Origin: CAYMAZ01 sp964388575
GTDB lineage: Bacteria; Bacteroidota; Bacteroidia; Bacteroidales; DTU049
NCBI GenBank assembly: GCA_964388575.1
Contig: CAYMAZ010000012.1
Location: 1 to 64,000, forward strand
Reading direction: 5' to 3'
DNA length: 64,000 nt
Part shown: positions 1-8,785 of the stretch, piece by piece
Layout of the letters: every line of letters starts with the position of its first letter
How positions within the stretch are numbered: position 1 is the first letter of the stretch
Program-made: the position numbers and the translations under genes
Notes under the pieces: model-generated
The model's input: the letters and a program-made list of their open reading frames with translations, nothing else
Database searches by the model: none
What the model was told of the DNA's origin: nothing

Positions 1-1359
1 GGGATGCTTCTCGACCAGGATGTCGGCGATCTCTTCCAGGGCATCGTCAATATTTCTCACCAGATTACTGATCTGTTCCATTGCTTCGCGGCTGTCTGCT
101 CTCATTGTTTGGATAGCAGGTACTTTCCCTTCATAATATTTGTTGATCAGAACCATGGTTCTGTTGACAAAGTTTCCGAAAATGGCAAGAAGTTCATTGT
201 TGTTCTTTGCCTGGAAATCCTTCCAGGTGAAATCGCTGTCCTTTGTTTCGGGGATTATAGAACAAAGTGTATATCTCAACACGTCCTGTTTTTCAGGAAA
301 CTCCTCAAGATATTCATGCAGCCATACAGCCCAGTTCTGGGATGTTGAAATCTTATTGCCTTCAAGATTCAGAAATTCATTGCCGGGAACATTGTCGGGC
401 AAAATAAAGCTGCCTTCTGCACGCAGCATTGACGGAAAAATTATACAATGAAAAACGATGTTGTCTTTTCCGATAAAATGGATCAGGCGGGTGTCCTGAT
501 CCTGCCAGTATGGGCGCCAGTCCCTTCCGGTCTGCATACTCCAGTCCTTTGCAGCTGAAATATACCCAATGGGTGCGTCAAACCAGACGTAGAGTACTTT
601 TCCTTCAGCTTCAGCAAGCGGAACTTTGACGCCCCAGTTCAGGTCGCGTGTGACAGCTCTTGGCTGCAACCCCTGGTTGATCCATGATTTACATTGTCCC
701 AGAACATTGCTTTTCCAATCCTTATGCTCTCCGAGGATCCATTGTTCGAGCCATGGAGAATACTTGTCGAGAGGCAGATACCAGTGTTTGGTTTTTCTCA
801 AAACCGGAGTGTTTCCTGTCAGTGCAGATTTTGGTTGAATGAGATCTGTTGCTGAAAGGGACGTTCCACATTTTTCACACTGATCACCATAAGCACGTTC
901 ATAATCACAGTGGGGACAGGTTCCGGTGATGTAACGGTCAGCCAGAAACTGTCCGGCTGCTTCGTCATACAACTGCTCAACCTCCTGTTCAAAAAGTTCC
1001 TTTTTTTCATACAAAACTTTGAAAAAGTCAGAAGCTGTCTCATGATGAATGTCAAGTGATGTCCTTGAATAGATATCAAATGAAATTCCGAATTTTTCGA
1101 ATGAATCTTTGATGAGATGATGATACCTGTCAACAATCACCTTTGGTGAGACGCCCTCCTTTTCAGCTCTGATGGTAATCGGAACACCGTGTTCATCCGA
1201 TCCGCCAATAAATAACACATCTATGCCTTTCTGTCTCAGCCATCGTACATAGATATCCGCCGGAACATAGACACCTGCAAGATGTCCGATATGCAAAGGC
1301 CCGTTCACATATGGAAGGGCAGTTGTAACAGTATATCGTTCAAATGGTTTTGCTGCCAT
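1..1359 (-). CDS. metG: Methionyl-tRNA synthetase, N-terminal 453 residues (runs off left edge)
   Basis: Charges tRNA-Met with methionine in the cytoplasm. The minus-strand reading frame starts at ATG 1359-1357 and stays open to base 1. HIGH is at residues 23-26 (GPLHIGHLAG). A zinc-knuckle segment CPHCGY...CEKCG lies near residues 170-190. The KMSKS loop reads KISTS near residue 336, a substitution I recall from related MetRS proteins. The C-terminal anticodon-binding part, and any tRNA-binding extension, lie outside the window. A TATTTTTG box on the minus strand (1381-1374) is a plausible -7 element about 15 bases before the start. Identity is secure; only the C-terminus is missing. Confidence 0.97.
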   Translation of the reverse strand, partial: MAAKPFERYTVTTALPYVNGPLHIGHLAGVYVPADIYVRWLRQKGIDVLFIGGSDEHGVPITIRAEKEGVSPKVIVDRYHHLIKDSFEKFGISFDIYSRTSLDIHHETASDFFKVLYEKKELFEQEVEQLYDEAAGQFLADRYITGTCPHCDYERAYGDQCEKCGTSLSATDLIQPKSALTGNTPVLRKTKHWYLPLDKYSPWLEQWILGEHKDWKSNVLGQCKSWINQGLQPRAVTRDLNWGVKVPLAEAEGKVLYVWFDAPIGYISAAKDWSMQTGRDWRPYWQDQDTRLIHFIGKDNIVFHCIIFPSMLRAEGSFILPDNVPGNEFLNLEGNKISTSQNWAVWLHEYLEEFPEKQDVLRYTLCSIIPETKDSDFTWKDFQAKNNNELLAIFGNFVNRTMVLINKYYEGKVPAIQTMRADSREAMEQISNLVRNIDDALEEIADILVEKHP

Positions 1360-1484
1360 AAAGTATTTTTTTGCAAAAATATACAAAATTCGATTCAACC
1401 TTGTTGTTTTCATACTGTTTCAAACTCAGGTTATGCATTAGGGATAGAGGATTGCAAATAACTCAGATTTTTTACATTGAGCAG

Positions 1485-1640
1485 CACAACATTTCTCTCA
1501 GACAAAAGCCGAGTACTTTACACTCAAACACAATGTGTTGAGTTTGATATTTGTTCACGGAAAAAAATTCCGAAAGCTCGCTTACAGATCTATCTTTTGT
1601 GAACAAATGACGACTTTTGTCATGCACACAGTACGTTGTG
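1485..1640. other. Nested inverted-repeat region, possible structured RNA or palindromic element
   Basis: The 467-base space between metG and the YraN gene has no convincing reading frame but holds nested complementary arms: CACAAC 1485-1490 with GTTGTG 1635-1640; GACAAAAG 1501-1508 with CTTTTGTC 1614-1621; an inner hairpin CTCAA 1523-1527 with TTGAG 1538-1542; and ATTTGTTCAC 1549-1558 with GTGAACAAAT 1599-1608. Together they could fold into a branched RNA of about 155 nt. I do not recognise a known RNA family. It could also be a degenerate mobile element. Function unknown. Confidence 0.4.
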
Positions 1641-1765
1641 AAACGTTGTTCCTTGCTATGTGTGATTTTGTGACCAGGTAAACAGAGAAATTCAAGATTG
1701 TTTATGTCAGGATAATAAATTTTTAATGGGTGATAAGGGTTTAATAATGAAAGCCATTTTTATGG

Positions 1766-1792
1766 TTGAGATTGGAAAATTCTATAAATTTG
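1766..1792 (+). promoter_or_regulatory. Bacteroidetes-type promoter for the YraN gene
   Basis: TTG at 1766-1768, 16 nt spacer, then TAAATTTG at 1785-1792, matching the Bacteroidetes -33/-7 pattern. The start codon follows at 1827. Spacing is slightly short, so the -33 element is less certain than the -7 box. Confidence 0.5.
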
Positions 1793-1826
1793 CTTCATAA
1801 TATGAATATTCAAAAACAGGTCTTCA

Positions 1827-2201
1827 ATGAAGAAAAAGGCTAAGGATGAGCTTGGACTGATGGGAGAGCAGCTTGCTGCAGAATATCTTGAGAAATCCGG
1901 GTACAGGATTATTGAAAGAAACTGGAAGCACCATCCTTACGAAATCGACATTATTGCCGAACATGATGGTTATATTGTGATTGTGGAAGTAAAAACAAGG
2001 GCCAATAGGGATTATGGTGATCCTCAGGAATTTGTCAGCCGCAAAAAGCAATCTTTTCTTGTCAAAGCTGCGCAGTTTTATGCTGAGAAAAAAAACATTC
2101 AAAAGGAAATCAGGTTTGATGTGGTTGCTGTTGTCCTGAACAGCAGAGAAAAGAAAATTGAATGTATTCCGGGGGCATTTATTCCGTTGCTGGGAATGTA
2201 A
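1827..2201 (+). CDS. YraN (UPF0102) family endonuclease-fold protein
   Basis: A 124-residue protein of the YraN/UPF0102 family, predicted to have the PD-(D/E)XK nuclease fold. The N-terminus has the family pattern GLMGEQLAAEYLEKSGYRI. The putative metal-binding core is EIDIIAEHDGYIVIVEVKTR (about residues 39-58), giving the spaced D...E-x-K signature. Length is normal for the family. Cellular role is poorly defined; a part in DNA processing is often suggested. It converges with the transporter gene on the other strand, 4 bases apart. Confidence 0.9.
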   Translation: MKKKAKDELGLMGEQLAAEYLEKSGYRIIERNWKHHPYEIDIIAEHDGYIVIVEVKTRANRDYGDPQEFVSRKKQSFLVKAAQFYAEKKNIQKEIRFDVVAVVLNSREKKIECIPGAFIPLLGM

Positions 2202-2205
2202 GGGT

Positions 2206-3117
2206 TTAATAAATAAGATTTTTCGGCTGATTTTGCTTTCCTGTGAATACAGAATACAATATGACTGTGAGTAAAATAATCCCGGCACCTGCATAAAAAC
2301 CACCTGTCATCAGTTCAGTTTCTCCAAAAATCCATCTTGCAAGCAATATTCCGTAAACAGGTTCCAGATTAATTGCAAGTATGACAGCATAAGCATTCAG
2401 TCGTTTGATCACAGAAATTGTTTCTGTGTAGGCATAAGCAGTTCCAATACTTCCAAGCAAAATAAGAAACAGAATATCATTTCCGCTCATGGTGAATACT
2501 GTTTGAACGGGCGAAACACCTGAAATGAGCAAAACCCCCAGTGTTATCAGACAGGCTGTCGTAATCTCAGTGAGTGAAATTGATCTGTGATCAAATTTGT
2601 ATGTCAGATGTTTGTTAAACACGCTGAACATGGCAGCAAGTAATGCTGAAATAACAGAGTAAATGATTCCCTCAACATATCGGAATTCAAAGCGAAAAAT
2701 CAGATAAATTCCAATGATAATTGTAATTCCGGCCACAACATCAATGAAGCGGACTTTCTTTTTATGGGTAAACGGTTCAAAGAAAGCTGCAAAAAGAGTT
2801 GAAGAACCGAGACAACCGAGAGTAACAGATACATTTGAAACTTTAATGGCATGAAAAAAAGTGATCCAATGGGCAGCAAGGAGAATTCCAACCAAAATTC
2901 CCCCTTTCAGGGCCTGTGTATTCAGGATGTGCTTTTTTCCGGAAATTATGAGCCAGCCGGCAAGAAATACAGAACCGACAAGCGTTCTGAAAAACACCAG
3001 ATTCATTGCATCCAGTTGAATCAGTTTGCCGAAGATGGCTGAGAATCCGAGAATAATAACAATAAAGTGAAGTTTGAAAAATGTAAAGCCGGATTCCTTC
3101 TGTTGCAATGGGTTCAT
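2206..3117 (-). CDS. EamA/DMT-family transporter, inner membrane
   Basis: About 303 residues with roughly ten hydrophobic helices, arranged as two EamA repeats (about residues 15-145 and 155-290). Typical features are FRTLVGSVFLAGW in the first half and NLEPVYGILLARWIFGE in the second, the EamA end-of-repeat motif. Members export or import small metabolites; the substrate cannot be read from sequence. I chose ATG 3117 (MNPLQQKES) because the upstream alternative adds 20 residues unlike a membrane protein N-terminus. It is divergent from the PorE-like gene. Confidence 0.88.
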   Translation of the reverse strand: MNPLQQKESGFTFFKLHFIVIILGFSAIFGKLIQLDAMNLVFFRTLVGSVFLAGWLIISGKKHILNTQALKGGILVGILLAAHWITFFHAIKVSNVSVTLGCLGSSTLFAAFFEPFTHKKKVRFIDVVAGITIIIGIYLIFRFEFRYVEGIIYSVISALLAAMFSVFNKHLTYKFDHRSISLTEITTACLITLGVLLISGVSPVQTVFTMSGNDILFLILLGSIGTAYAYTETISVIKRLNAYAVILAINLEPVYGILLARWIFGETELMTGGFYAGAGIILLTVILYSVFTGKQNQPKNLIY

Positions 3118-3289
3118 GAATAGTATTTTCTGTCTGTAAATCAGTGAAATGAGATGAATTTGTAACTTTTGTGTCAAATATCCGATAAAAGTAGTAAGTT
3201 TTTAAAAAACGGAACATTTTTTAAATTATTAAAAAATTTTTTTTAATTTAGCGGGCTCTAAGTTCTTATTAATCCAGTATAAGAGGAAT

Positions 3290-5428
3290 ATGAAAAAAGT
3301 ATTGATTACATTAATTGTTGCATTGTTTGCTTTCAACAGTGCATATGCTCAGCGTAATTTTACGGAAGAGGGAGATAATAAATTTGCGCTTCAGCAATAT
3401 TACGACGCGATCCCATTGTATAAAAAGGCTTATTCAAAGGTGAAAGGAAACAGAATGGAACGAGCCCGTATTTTGTACAATATTGCGTACAGTTACAGAA
3501 TGACGAATAACTCAAAGAGTGCTGAAATTACCTTTAAACGTGTTATTGCTGCAAAGTATCCTGAACCAAAGGCATATTTGTATTATGCTGATGCTTTGAA
3601 AATTAACGAAAAATATGAAGATGCGGTTATTCAGTATACGGAGTATAAAAAACTGGTCCCCGAGGACCCGAGAGGCGATATCGGCATTGAATCCTGTAAT
3701 CTTGCTCTGCAATGGATTGACAATCCCACAAGGTATGAGATTGAGAACAACAGAAAGATGAACAACAAAGCCAATGATTTCGCACCATCTTATGCTGACA
3801 GAAAGTACCGCAGCGTTGTGTTTACTACTTCCAGGGAAGGAGTGAAGGGAAGAGGAACTGATGCATGGACTGGCCAGTCTTTCACAGATTTGTTTATCAT
3901 TGAACTTGACAGAAGAGGCAACTGGGGATCACCCGTTCCTCTGGATGATACAGGCGAACTGAACTCTCCTCATAATGAAGGGGCTGCAACATTTAATGAT
4001 AAATTCAACACCTTGTATTTCACCAGATGTGAAGTGACCAGAAAGCAAAGATCCGGATGTCAGATCTACACTGCAACCAAACGGGGAAGAGGCTGGGGTA
4101 ATATTGAACTCATTCCAATTGGTGGTGATACTACTACAGTTGGCCATCCTGCAGTAACATCTGATGAGCTGACCATTTACTTTGCTTCAGATATGCCGGG
4201 AGGTCAAGGTGGCCGTGATATCTGGATGATGCAGAGACCTAGAAAAAACAGACCCTTTGAAAAACCAATCAATCTTGGCCCTGTTATCAACACTCCGGGT
4301 GATGAGTTATATCCTGCCCTCAGGGAAGACAATATACTTTACTTTTCCTCAAACTATCATCCCGGAATGGGCGGCCTGGACATTTTCAGATCAGAATTTG
4401 TTGATGATCAGTGGACAAAACCTGAAAATATGATGTCACCAATCAATTCATCTTTTGATGATTTCCATATGGTGTTTAACAAGGATGAAAAATTACTGAA
4501 GGACGCCAATGCCAAGGAAATGGGTTTTTTTACATCTAACAGAAAAGGTGGTCGTGGTAGCGATGACCTGTGGATGTTTAAGCTCCCTCCGATTCTGTTC
4601 ACAATTTCCGGTATTGTATATGATGATAGTCTCAAAACAACGCTGGAAAAAGCAGTGGTTCAGATTGTCGGTTCTGACGGAAATGTATATGTGGATACAA
4701 CAGATGCAAAGGGATTCTTCAAATTTAATGAAGCACAGATCCTCGAAAATACTTCATATGTAATTGAAGTTTCTAAAGGTGATTTTTTCACTGAAAAAGG
4801 TCGTGAAACAACTGTTGGCCTGAACAAAACCACTGATCTTGTCAGAGATTTTTACCTTGTTCCCGTACCCAAAAAACCTATTATTTTGCCAGAAATTCGT
4901 TATGACCTTGGCCGATGGGAACTTAAACCAGAATATTTCAGTTCGCTTGACGGACTTATTGAAATTATGACCGAAAATCCAAATCTTGTCATAGAGCTTC
5001 AGTCCCATACGGACGTTCGTCCAATTGCAATGACGAATGATACATTGTCTCAAAGACGTGCCCAGTCAGTTGTCGATTACCTGATCGCTAAAGGGATAAC
5101 AGGAGATCGCCTTGTTGCCAAGGGTTATGGTGAAAGAGTTCCAAGAGTACTTGAAAAGGATATGTCAATTGTCTATAACCGAAAAGAATTTTCATTCTCA
5201 CAGGGAACAGTGTTAACCAAAGAATATATTGAATCCTTACCGACATCAGATAATCGTGAAGCTGCCCACCAGCTTAATCGTCGTACAACGTTCATTATTC
5301 TCAGAACTGATTATGTTCCGCAACAGGGAAGCAATATTGAAGTGCAAAAGCCAAAAGTTGAAATCATGAAGCCTGATGAACCCGAAGAAAGTGAAAATGA
5401 TGAAGAAACCCCTGAAGAGAATGAATAA
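3290..5428 (+). CDS. TPR - PD40 propeller - carboxypeptidase-regulatory - OmpA protein, PorE-like T9SS component
   Basis: 712 residues with signal peptide (cleavage near AYAQ, residue 21; no lipobox Cys). TPR repeats span about 25-145 (NKFALQQYYDAIPLYKKAY onward), a PD40/WD40-like propeller about 150-435, with repeated FTTSREG, IYFASDMPGG, LYFSSNYHPG and FFTSNRKGG blades. A carboxypeptidase-regulatory beta domain (FTISGIVYDD) lies about 440-535. A C-terminal OmpA peptidoglycan-binding domain spans about 540-680, with SHTDVR and NRRTTF supplying the usual Asp and Arg. This order is that of PorE, which ties the type IX secretion machine to peptidoglycan. Fits the T9SS cargo elsewhere in the window. 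Other OmpA-PD40 paralogues share the layout, so PorE itself is inferred. Confidence 0.8.
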   Translation: MKKVLITLIVALFAFNSAYAQRNFTEEGDNKFALQQYYDAIPLYKKAYSKVKGNRMERARILYNIAYSYRMTNNSKSAEITFKRVIAAKYPEPKAYLYYADALKINEKYEDAVIQYTEYKKLVPEDPRGDIGIESCNLALQWIDNPTRYEIENNRKMNNKANDFAPSYADRKYRSVVFTTSREGVKGRGTDAWTGQSFTDLFIIELDRRGNWGSPVPLDDTGELNSPHNEGAATFNDKFNTLYFTRCEVTRKQRSGCQIYTATKRGRGWGNIELIPIGGDTTTVGHPAVTSDELTIYFASDMPGGQGGRDIWMMQRPRKNRPFEKPINLGPVINTPGDELYPALREDNILYFSSNYHPGMGGLDIFRSEFVDDQWTKPENMMSPINSSFDDFHMVFNKDEKLLKDANAKEMGFFTSNRKGGRGSDDLWMFKLPPILFTISGIVYDDSLKTTLEKAVVQIVGSDGNVYVDTTDAKGFFKFNEAQILENTSYVIEVSKGDFFTEKGRETTVGLNKTTDLVRDFYLVPVPKKPIILPEIRYDLGRWELKPEYFSSLDGLIEIMTENPNLVIELQSHTDVRPIAMTNDTLSQRRAQSVVDYLIAKGITGDRLVAKGYGERVPRVLEKDMSIVYNRKEFSFSQGTVLTKEYIESLPTSDNREAAHQLNRRTTFIILRTDYVPQQGSNIEVQKPKVEIMKPDEPEESENDEETPEENE

Positions 5429-5464
5429 ATATTGAGAAAATAATTGAATAATTAAGTTTTTCAG

Positions 5465-5591
5465 AAAACTGTCTCAAAAAAATGAAATTCTGTTGTTATC
5501 AGTAGAATCCAGCGTACTCATAGTTATTAGGAAGAAATGCTTTCACAGAGTTGCCGGACTGAAATGACACACCTTGATTTGAGACAGTTTT
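5465..5591. repeat. MITE-like element with 14-bp perfect terminal inverted repeats
   Basis: AAAACTGTCTCAAA at 5465-5478 is exactly inverted at 5578-5591 (TTTGAGACAGTTTT). The 127-bp unit has no credible reading frame and ends 16 bases before the purM start, so it replaces or supplies the purM leader. The termini resemble insertion-sequence ends, suggesting a non-autonomous element. No target-site duplication is obvious. Alternatively it is a long-loop hairpin acting as terminator for the upstream gene. Confidence 0.45.
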
Positions 5592-5607
5592 TTATTCAAA
5601 ATTATCT

Positions 5608-6765
5608 ATGAGCGACAGATACGATAAAAGAGGTGTGAGTTTTTCAAAAACAGATGTACACAAAGCCATCGCAGATATTGATAAAGGCATTGAACCAAGT
5701 GCTTTTTGCAAGATCCTTCCAGATGCTTCAGATGAGAATTTTGGTATCATTCTCCATGCAGACGGAGCCGGAACCAAATCATCTCTGGCATATGCTTACT
5801 GGAAAGAAACAGGAAATCCCGAAGTATGGAAGGGAATTGCTCAGGATGCCCTGATCATGAATGTTGACGACATGTTTTGTGCAGGTGCTGATTCCGGTTT
5901 TGTCGTTTCATCAACTATCGGACGGAATAAAGCACTTATCCCCGGTGAAGTCATTGCTGCTTTGATTCATGGCACTGAAGATGTCATTGAGTTTTTAAAT
6001 CAGTACGGCATCACTGCTGTTTCTGCAGGAGGAGAAACAGCTGATGTGGGAGATCTGATTCGGACAATTATTGTTGACTCAACAGTATTTGCAAGGATAC
6101 ACAGAAAAAATATCATTGCAAACAAGAATATTCGCTCTGGAGATGTAATTGTAGGACTTGCATCATTCGGACAGTCAGCATATGAATCAACTTATAACAG
6201 CGGAATGGGAAGTAATGGACTAACTTCAGCCCGTCATGACATATTCAACAGAACTGTTTGTGACAAATATCCTGAAACATATGATAATTCTTTGGATCCT
6301 GAGGTTGTCTATAACGGGAAATATTTTCTGACAGATCCTTCTCCGGTTAAAGGAATGGATATGGGTAGATTTGTGTTATCTCCCACACGAACATATGCAC
6401 CAGTGCTTAAAATGATGTTTGATGAAGTCCGCAAACACATTCATGGTTTAATTCATTGCACAGGCGGTGGGCAAACCAAAGTAATGCATTTCGTTGAAGG
6501 ATTGAATATTGTTAAGAACAATTTATTTCCGGTACCTCCGCTTTTCGAAATCATTCAGTCTTCAGCAGGTACTCCATGGAAGGAAATGTACAGTGTTTTT
6601 AACATGGGACACAGACTTGAAGTGTATTTGGAAGAAAAATATGCTCAGACTGTCATTGATATCAGCAAATCATTCGGAGTGGATGCACGTATCATTGGTT
6701 ACTGTGAAACAGCAGACAAGAAGAGTCTGAACATTCAAAGTGAAAAGGGGAATTTTTCCTGGTAA
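5608..6765 (+). CDS. purM: Phosphoribosylformylglycinamidine cyclo-ligase (AIR synthetase)
   Basis: Catalyses the ATP-dependent ring closure of FGAM to AIR in de novo purine synthesis. 385 residues, the longer form usual in Bacteroidetes. Recognisable segments: YDKRGVS near the N-terminus, HADGAGTKSSLAY (about 51-63), the ATP/metal-site region QDALIMNVDDMFCAGAD (about 81-97), SAGGETADVGD (about 138-148) and the late HCTGGGQTKV and FNMGHRLEVY motifs. ATG 5608 directly precedes the conserved N-terminus. No other pur gene is adjacent. Confidence 0.95.
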   Translation: MSDRYDKRGVSFSKTDVHKAIADIDKGIEPSAFCKILPDASDENFGIILHADGAGTKSSLAYAYWKETGNPEVWKGIAQDALIMNVDDMFCAGADSGFVVSSTIGRNKALIPGEVIAALIHGTEDVIEFLNQYGITAVSAGGETADVGDLIRTIIVDSTVFARIHRKNIIANKNIRSGDVIVGLASFGQSAYESTYNSGMGSNGLTSARHDIFNRTVCDKYPETYDNSLDPEVVYNGKYFLTDPSPVKGMDMGRFVLSPTRTYAPVLKMMFDEVRKHIHGLIHCTGGGQTKVMHFVEGLNIVKNNLFPVPPLFEIIQSSAGTPWKEMYSVFNMGHRLEVYLEEKYAQTVIDISKSFGVDARIIGYCETADKKSLNIQSEKGNFSW

Positions 6766-6806
6766 AAATTTTTCATTACAGTGAATTAGGTTCGGTTGAA
6801 TGTTTG

Positions 6807-6814
6807 TAACTTTG
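6807..6814 (+). promoter_or_regulatory. -7 promoter box for prfA
   Basis: TAACTTTG, 23 bases upstream of the prfA ATG at 6838, matches the Bacteroidetes TAnnTTTG element. No clear TTTG -33 partner at the ideal distance was found. Confidence 0.45.
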
Positions 6815-6837
6815 CAAATTCAAAAAAACCTTTGATT

Positions 6838-7908
6838 ATGCTTGATAAGTTGTTGGAAATTAAAAAGAAAAGTGATACAATACAGGAAGAACTGAACGAT
6901 CCCAATGTGATGTCTGATATGAAGCGTTACATCAAACTGAGCAAGGAATATAAAGATCTTCAGCCAATAGTGGAGGCATATCATACCTACAGGGATATAG
7001 TTGAAGGTATTGCTTCTGCAAAAGACATCCTGAAGCATGACAGGGATGCTGAGATGCGTGAATTTGCAAAGGAAGAACTGGAGTCTCTTGAAGAGCGTAA
7101 AGTTGATATGGAAGAGGAAATCCGTATCATGCTTTTACCCGCTGACCCTCAGGATAGTAAAAATGCAATTCTTGAAATTCGTGCCGGAACTGGAGGTGAT
7201 GAAGCCAGTCTTTTTGCCGGAGACCTGTTGCGTATGTATACAAAATATGCTGAAACAAAAAACTGGAAAATGGAACTTGTGGATTACACTGAAGGAACTG
7301 TAGGTGGCTACAAGGAAGTTATTGTAAATATCAAAGGTGAAAAAGTGTTTGGTACACTGAAATATGAATCAGGTGTTCATCGTGTGCAGCGTGTTCCTGA
7401 TACAGAGGCGCAGGGACGCATTCACACCTCTGCTGCTTCAGTTGTGGTGTTGCCTGAAGCCGATGAATTTGATGTTGAAGTGAAGGAATCTGATATCCGT
7501 AAAGACACCTATTGTTCTTCCGGACCCGGTGGGCAGTCTGTCAACACAACATATTCTGCTGTTCGTTTAACCCATGTCCCCACTGGTATTGTTGTTACCT
7601 GTCAGGATCAGAAGTCTCAGATAAAAAATTATGACAAAGCACTGTCTGTTTTGCGTTCCAGAATTTATGAAATCGAATATCAAAAGTATCTGGATGAAAT
7701 TGGCTCTCGCCGTAAAACAATGGTGTCAACTGGTGACAGATCTGCGAAAATCCGGACATACAACTATCCTCAGGGGCGCATGACAGATCATAGAATCGGA
7801 CTTACATTATACAATCTGTCTGCAATTCTCGATGGTGATATACAACAGATCCTCGATTCTCTTCAGGTAGCAGAAAATGCAGAACGCCTTAAAGAAGCCA
7901 TCGTTTAA
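6838..7908 (+). CDS. prfA: Peptide chain release factor 1
   Basis: Terminates translation at UAA and UAG. 356 residues from ATG 6838; the upstream start at 6796 would lie within the promoter and adds residues absent from the family. The hydrolysis motif GGQ sits in SSGPGGQSVNT, and the stop-codon recognition tripeptide region reads RVPDTEAQGR, giving the PxT form of RF1 rather than the SPF form of RF2. HRVQRVP and GRIHTSAASV are classical RF1 segments. It is followed 31 bases later by pyrF in the same direction. Confidence 0.96.
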   Translation: MLDKLLEIKKKSDTIQEELNDPNVMSDMKRYIKLSKEYKDLQPIVEAYHTYRDIVEGIASAKDILKHDRDAEMREFAKEELESLEERKVDMEEEIRIMLLPADPQDSKNAILEIRAGTGGDEASLFAGDLLRMYTKYAETKNWKMELVDYTEGTVGGYKEVIVNIKGEKVFGTLKYESGVHRVQRVPDTEAQGRIHTSAASVVVLPEADEFDVEVKESDIRKDTYCSSGPGGQSVNTTYSAVRLTHVPTGIVVTCQDQKSQIKNYDKALSVLRSRIYEIEYQKYLDEIGSRRKTMVSTGDRSAKIRTYNYPQGRMTDHRIGLTLYNLSAILDGDIQQILDSLQVAENAERLKEAIV

Positions 7909-7939
7909 ATGATTTTTTTCAAAATTAGATATCAGTAAA

Positions 7940-8782
7940 ATGAAAAGAGAAGAACTTGTCAGTCTCATGAAGGAGAGACGTTCATTTTTATGTGTAGGTC
8001 TTGATACAGATATTGATAAACTGCCGCCACACATTCTGAAAATGAAGGATCCCCAGTTTGAGTTTAATAAAGCAGTTTTTGATGCCACAATTGACTATTC
8101 CCCCGTTTATAAAATAAATATTGCATTTTATGAGGCTCTGGGTGTTTCGGGGTGGAAAAGCCTTGAGAAAACAGTTACACATATCAGGAATTCAGGCAAA
8201 CAAGTTTTTCTGATTGCCGATGCCAAAAGGGGAGATATCGGGAATACTTCAAGGCAATATGCAAGGGCATTTTTTGAAAAGGATATTTCAGGTCTTGACT
8301 TTGATGCAGTGACTGTTGCTCCTTATATGGGCACAGATTCAGTTTCTCCATTTCTTGAATATGAAAATAAATGGGTCGTTTTGCTTGCTCTGACATCCAA
8401 CAAGGGCGCTGATGATTTTCAGATGATCAGGAGTGAGAATAATCAGTATTTGTTTGAACAGGTTTTGCAAAAATCATCCTGTTGGGGCAATATGAACAAT
8501 ATGATGTATGTTGTTGGTGCGACACGTGCCGAAATGCTGAAAACGGTGAGGACTTATGTTCCTGCTCATTTTTTACTGATTCCCGGTGTTGGTGCTCAGG
8601 GTGGCAGCCTGAATGATGTTGCTGAGCATGGGTTGAATTCTGAAATCGGTTTAATAGTCAATGCTTCCCGCTCAATCATTTTTGCCTCTTCCGGAGCCGA
8701 TTTTGCTGAAAAGGCAGCTCTTGAAGCTGAAAAAATGCAGAAAGATATGGCCTTTCTTCTGAAAAATGCAGGGATTATCTGA
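7940..8782 (+). CDS. pyrF: Orotidine 5'-phosphate decarboxylase, long (type 2) form
   Basis: Converts OMP to UMP, the last step of de novo pyrimidine synthesis. 280 residues, matching the longer PyrF subfamily. The substrate/catalytic signature is DAKRGDIGNTSRQYA (about 94-108), with FLCVGLDTD near the N-terminus (about 16-24), VAPYMGTDSV mid-protein and the phosphate-binding PGVGAQGG near residue 215. The stop lies 3 bases from the end of the convergent ilvE gene, leaving almost no intergenic room for a terminator. Confidence 0.95.
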   Translation: MKREELVSLMKERRSFLCVGLDTDIDKLPPHILKMKDPQFEFNKAVFDATIDYSPVYKINIAFYEALGVSGWKSLEKTVTHIRNSGKQVFLIADAKRGDIGNTSRQYARAFFEKDISGLDFDAVTVAPYMGTDSVSPFLEYENKWVVLLALTSNKGADDFQMIRSENNQYLFEQVLQKSSCWGNMNNMMYVVGATRAEMLKTVRTYVPAHFLLIPGVGAQGGSLNDVAEHGLNSEIGLIVNASRSIIFASSGADFAEKAALEAEKMQKDMAFLLKNAGII

Positions 8783-8785
8783 TCA

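Noticed and set aside
1824..2303. Minus-strand open frame across the YraN gene and transporter end
   Set aside because: It is antisense to two convincing genes and its sequence shows no family features.
3240..3270. A/T palindrome before the PorE-like gene as a terminator
   Set aside because: It is a plain A-run/T-run with no GC stem, likely base composition.
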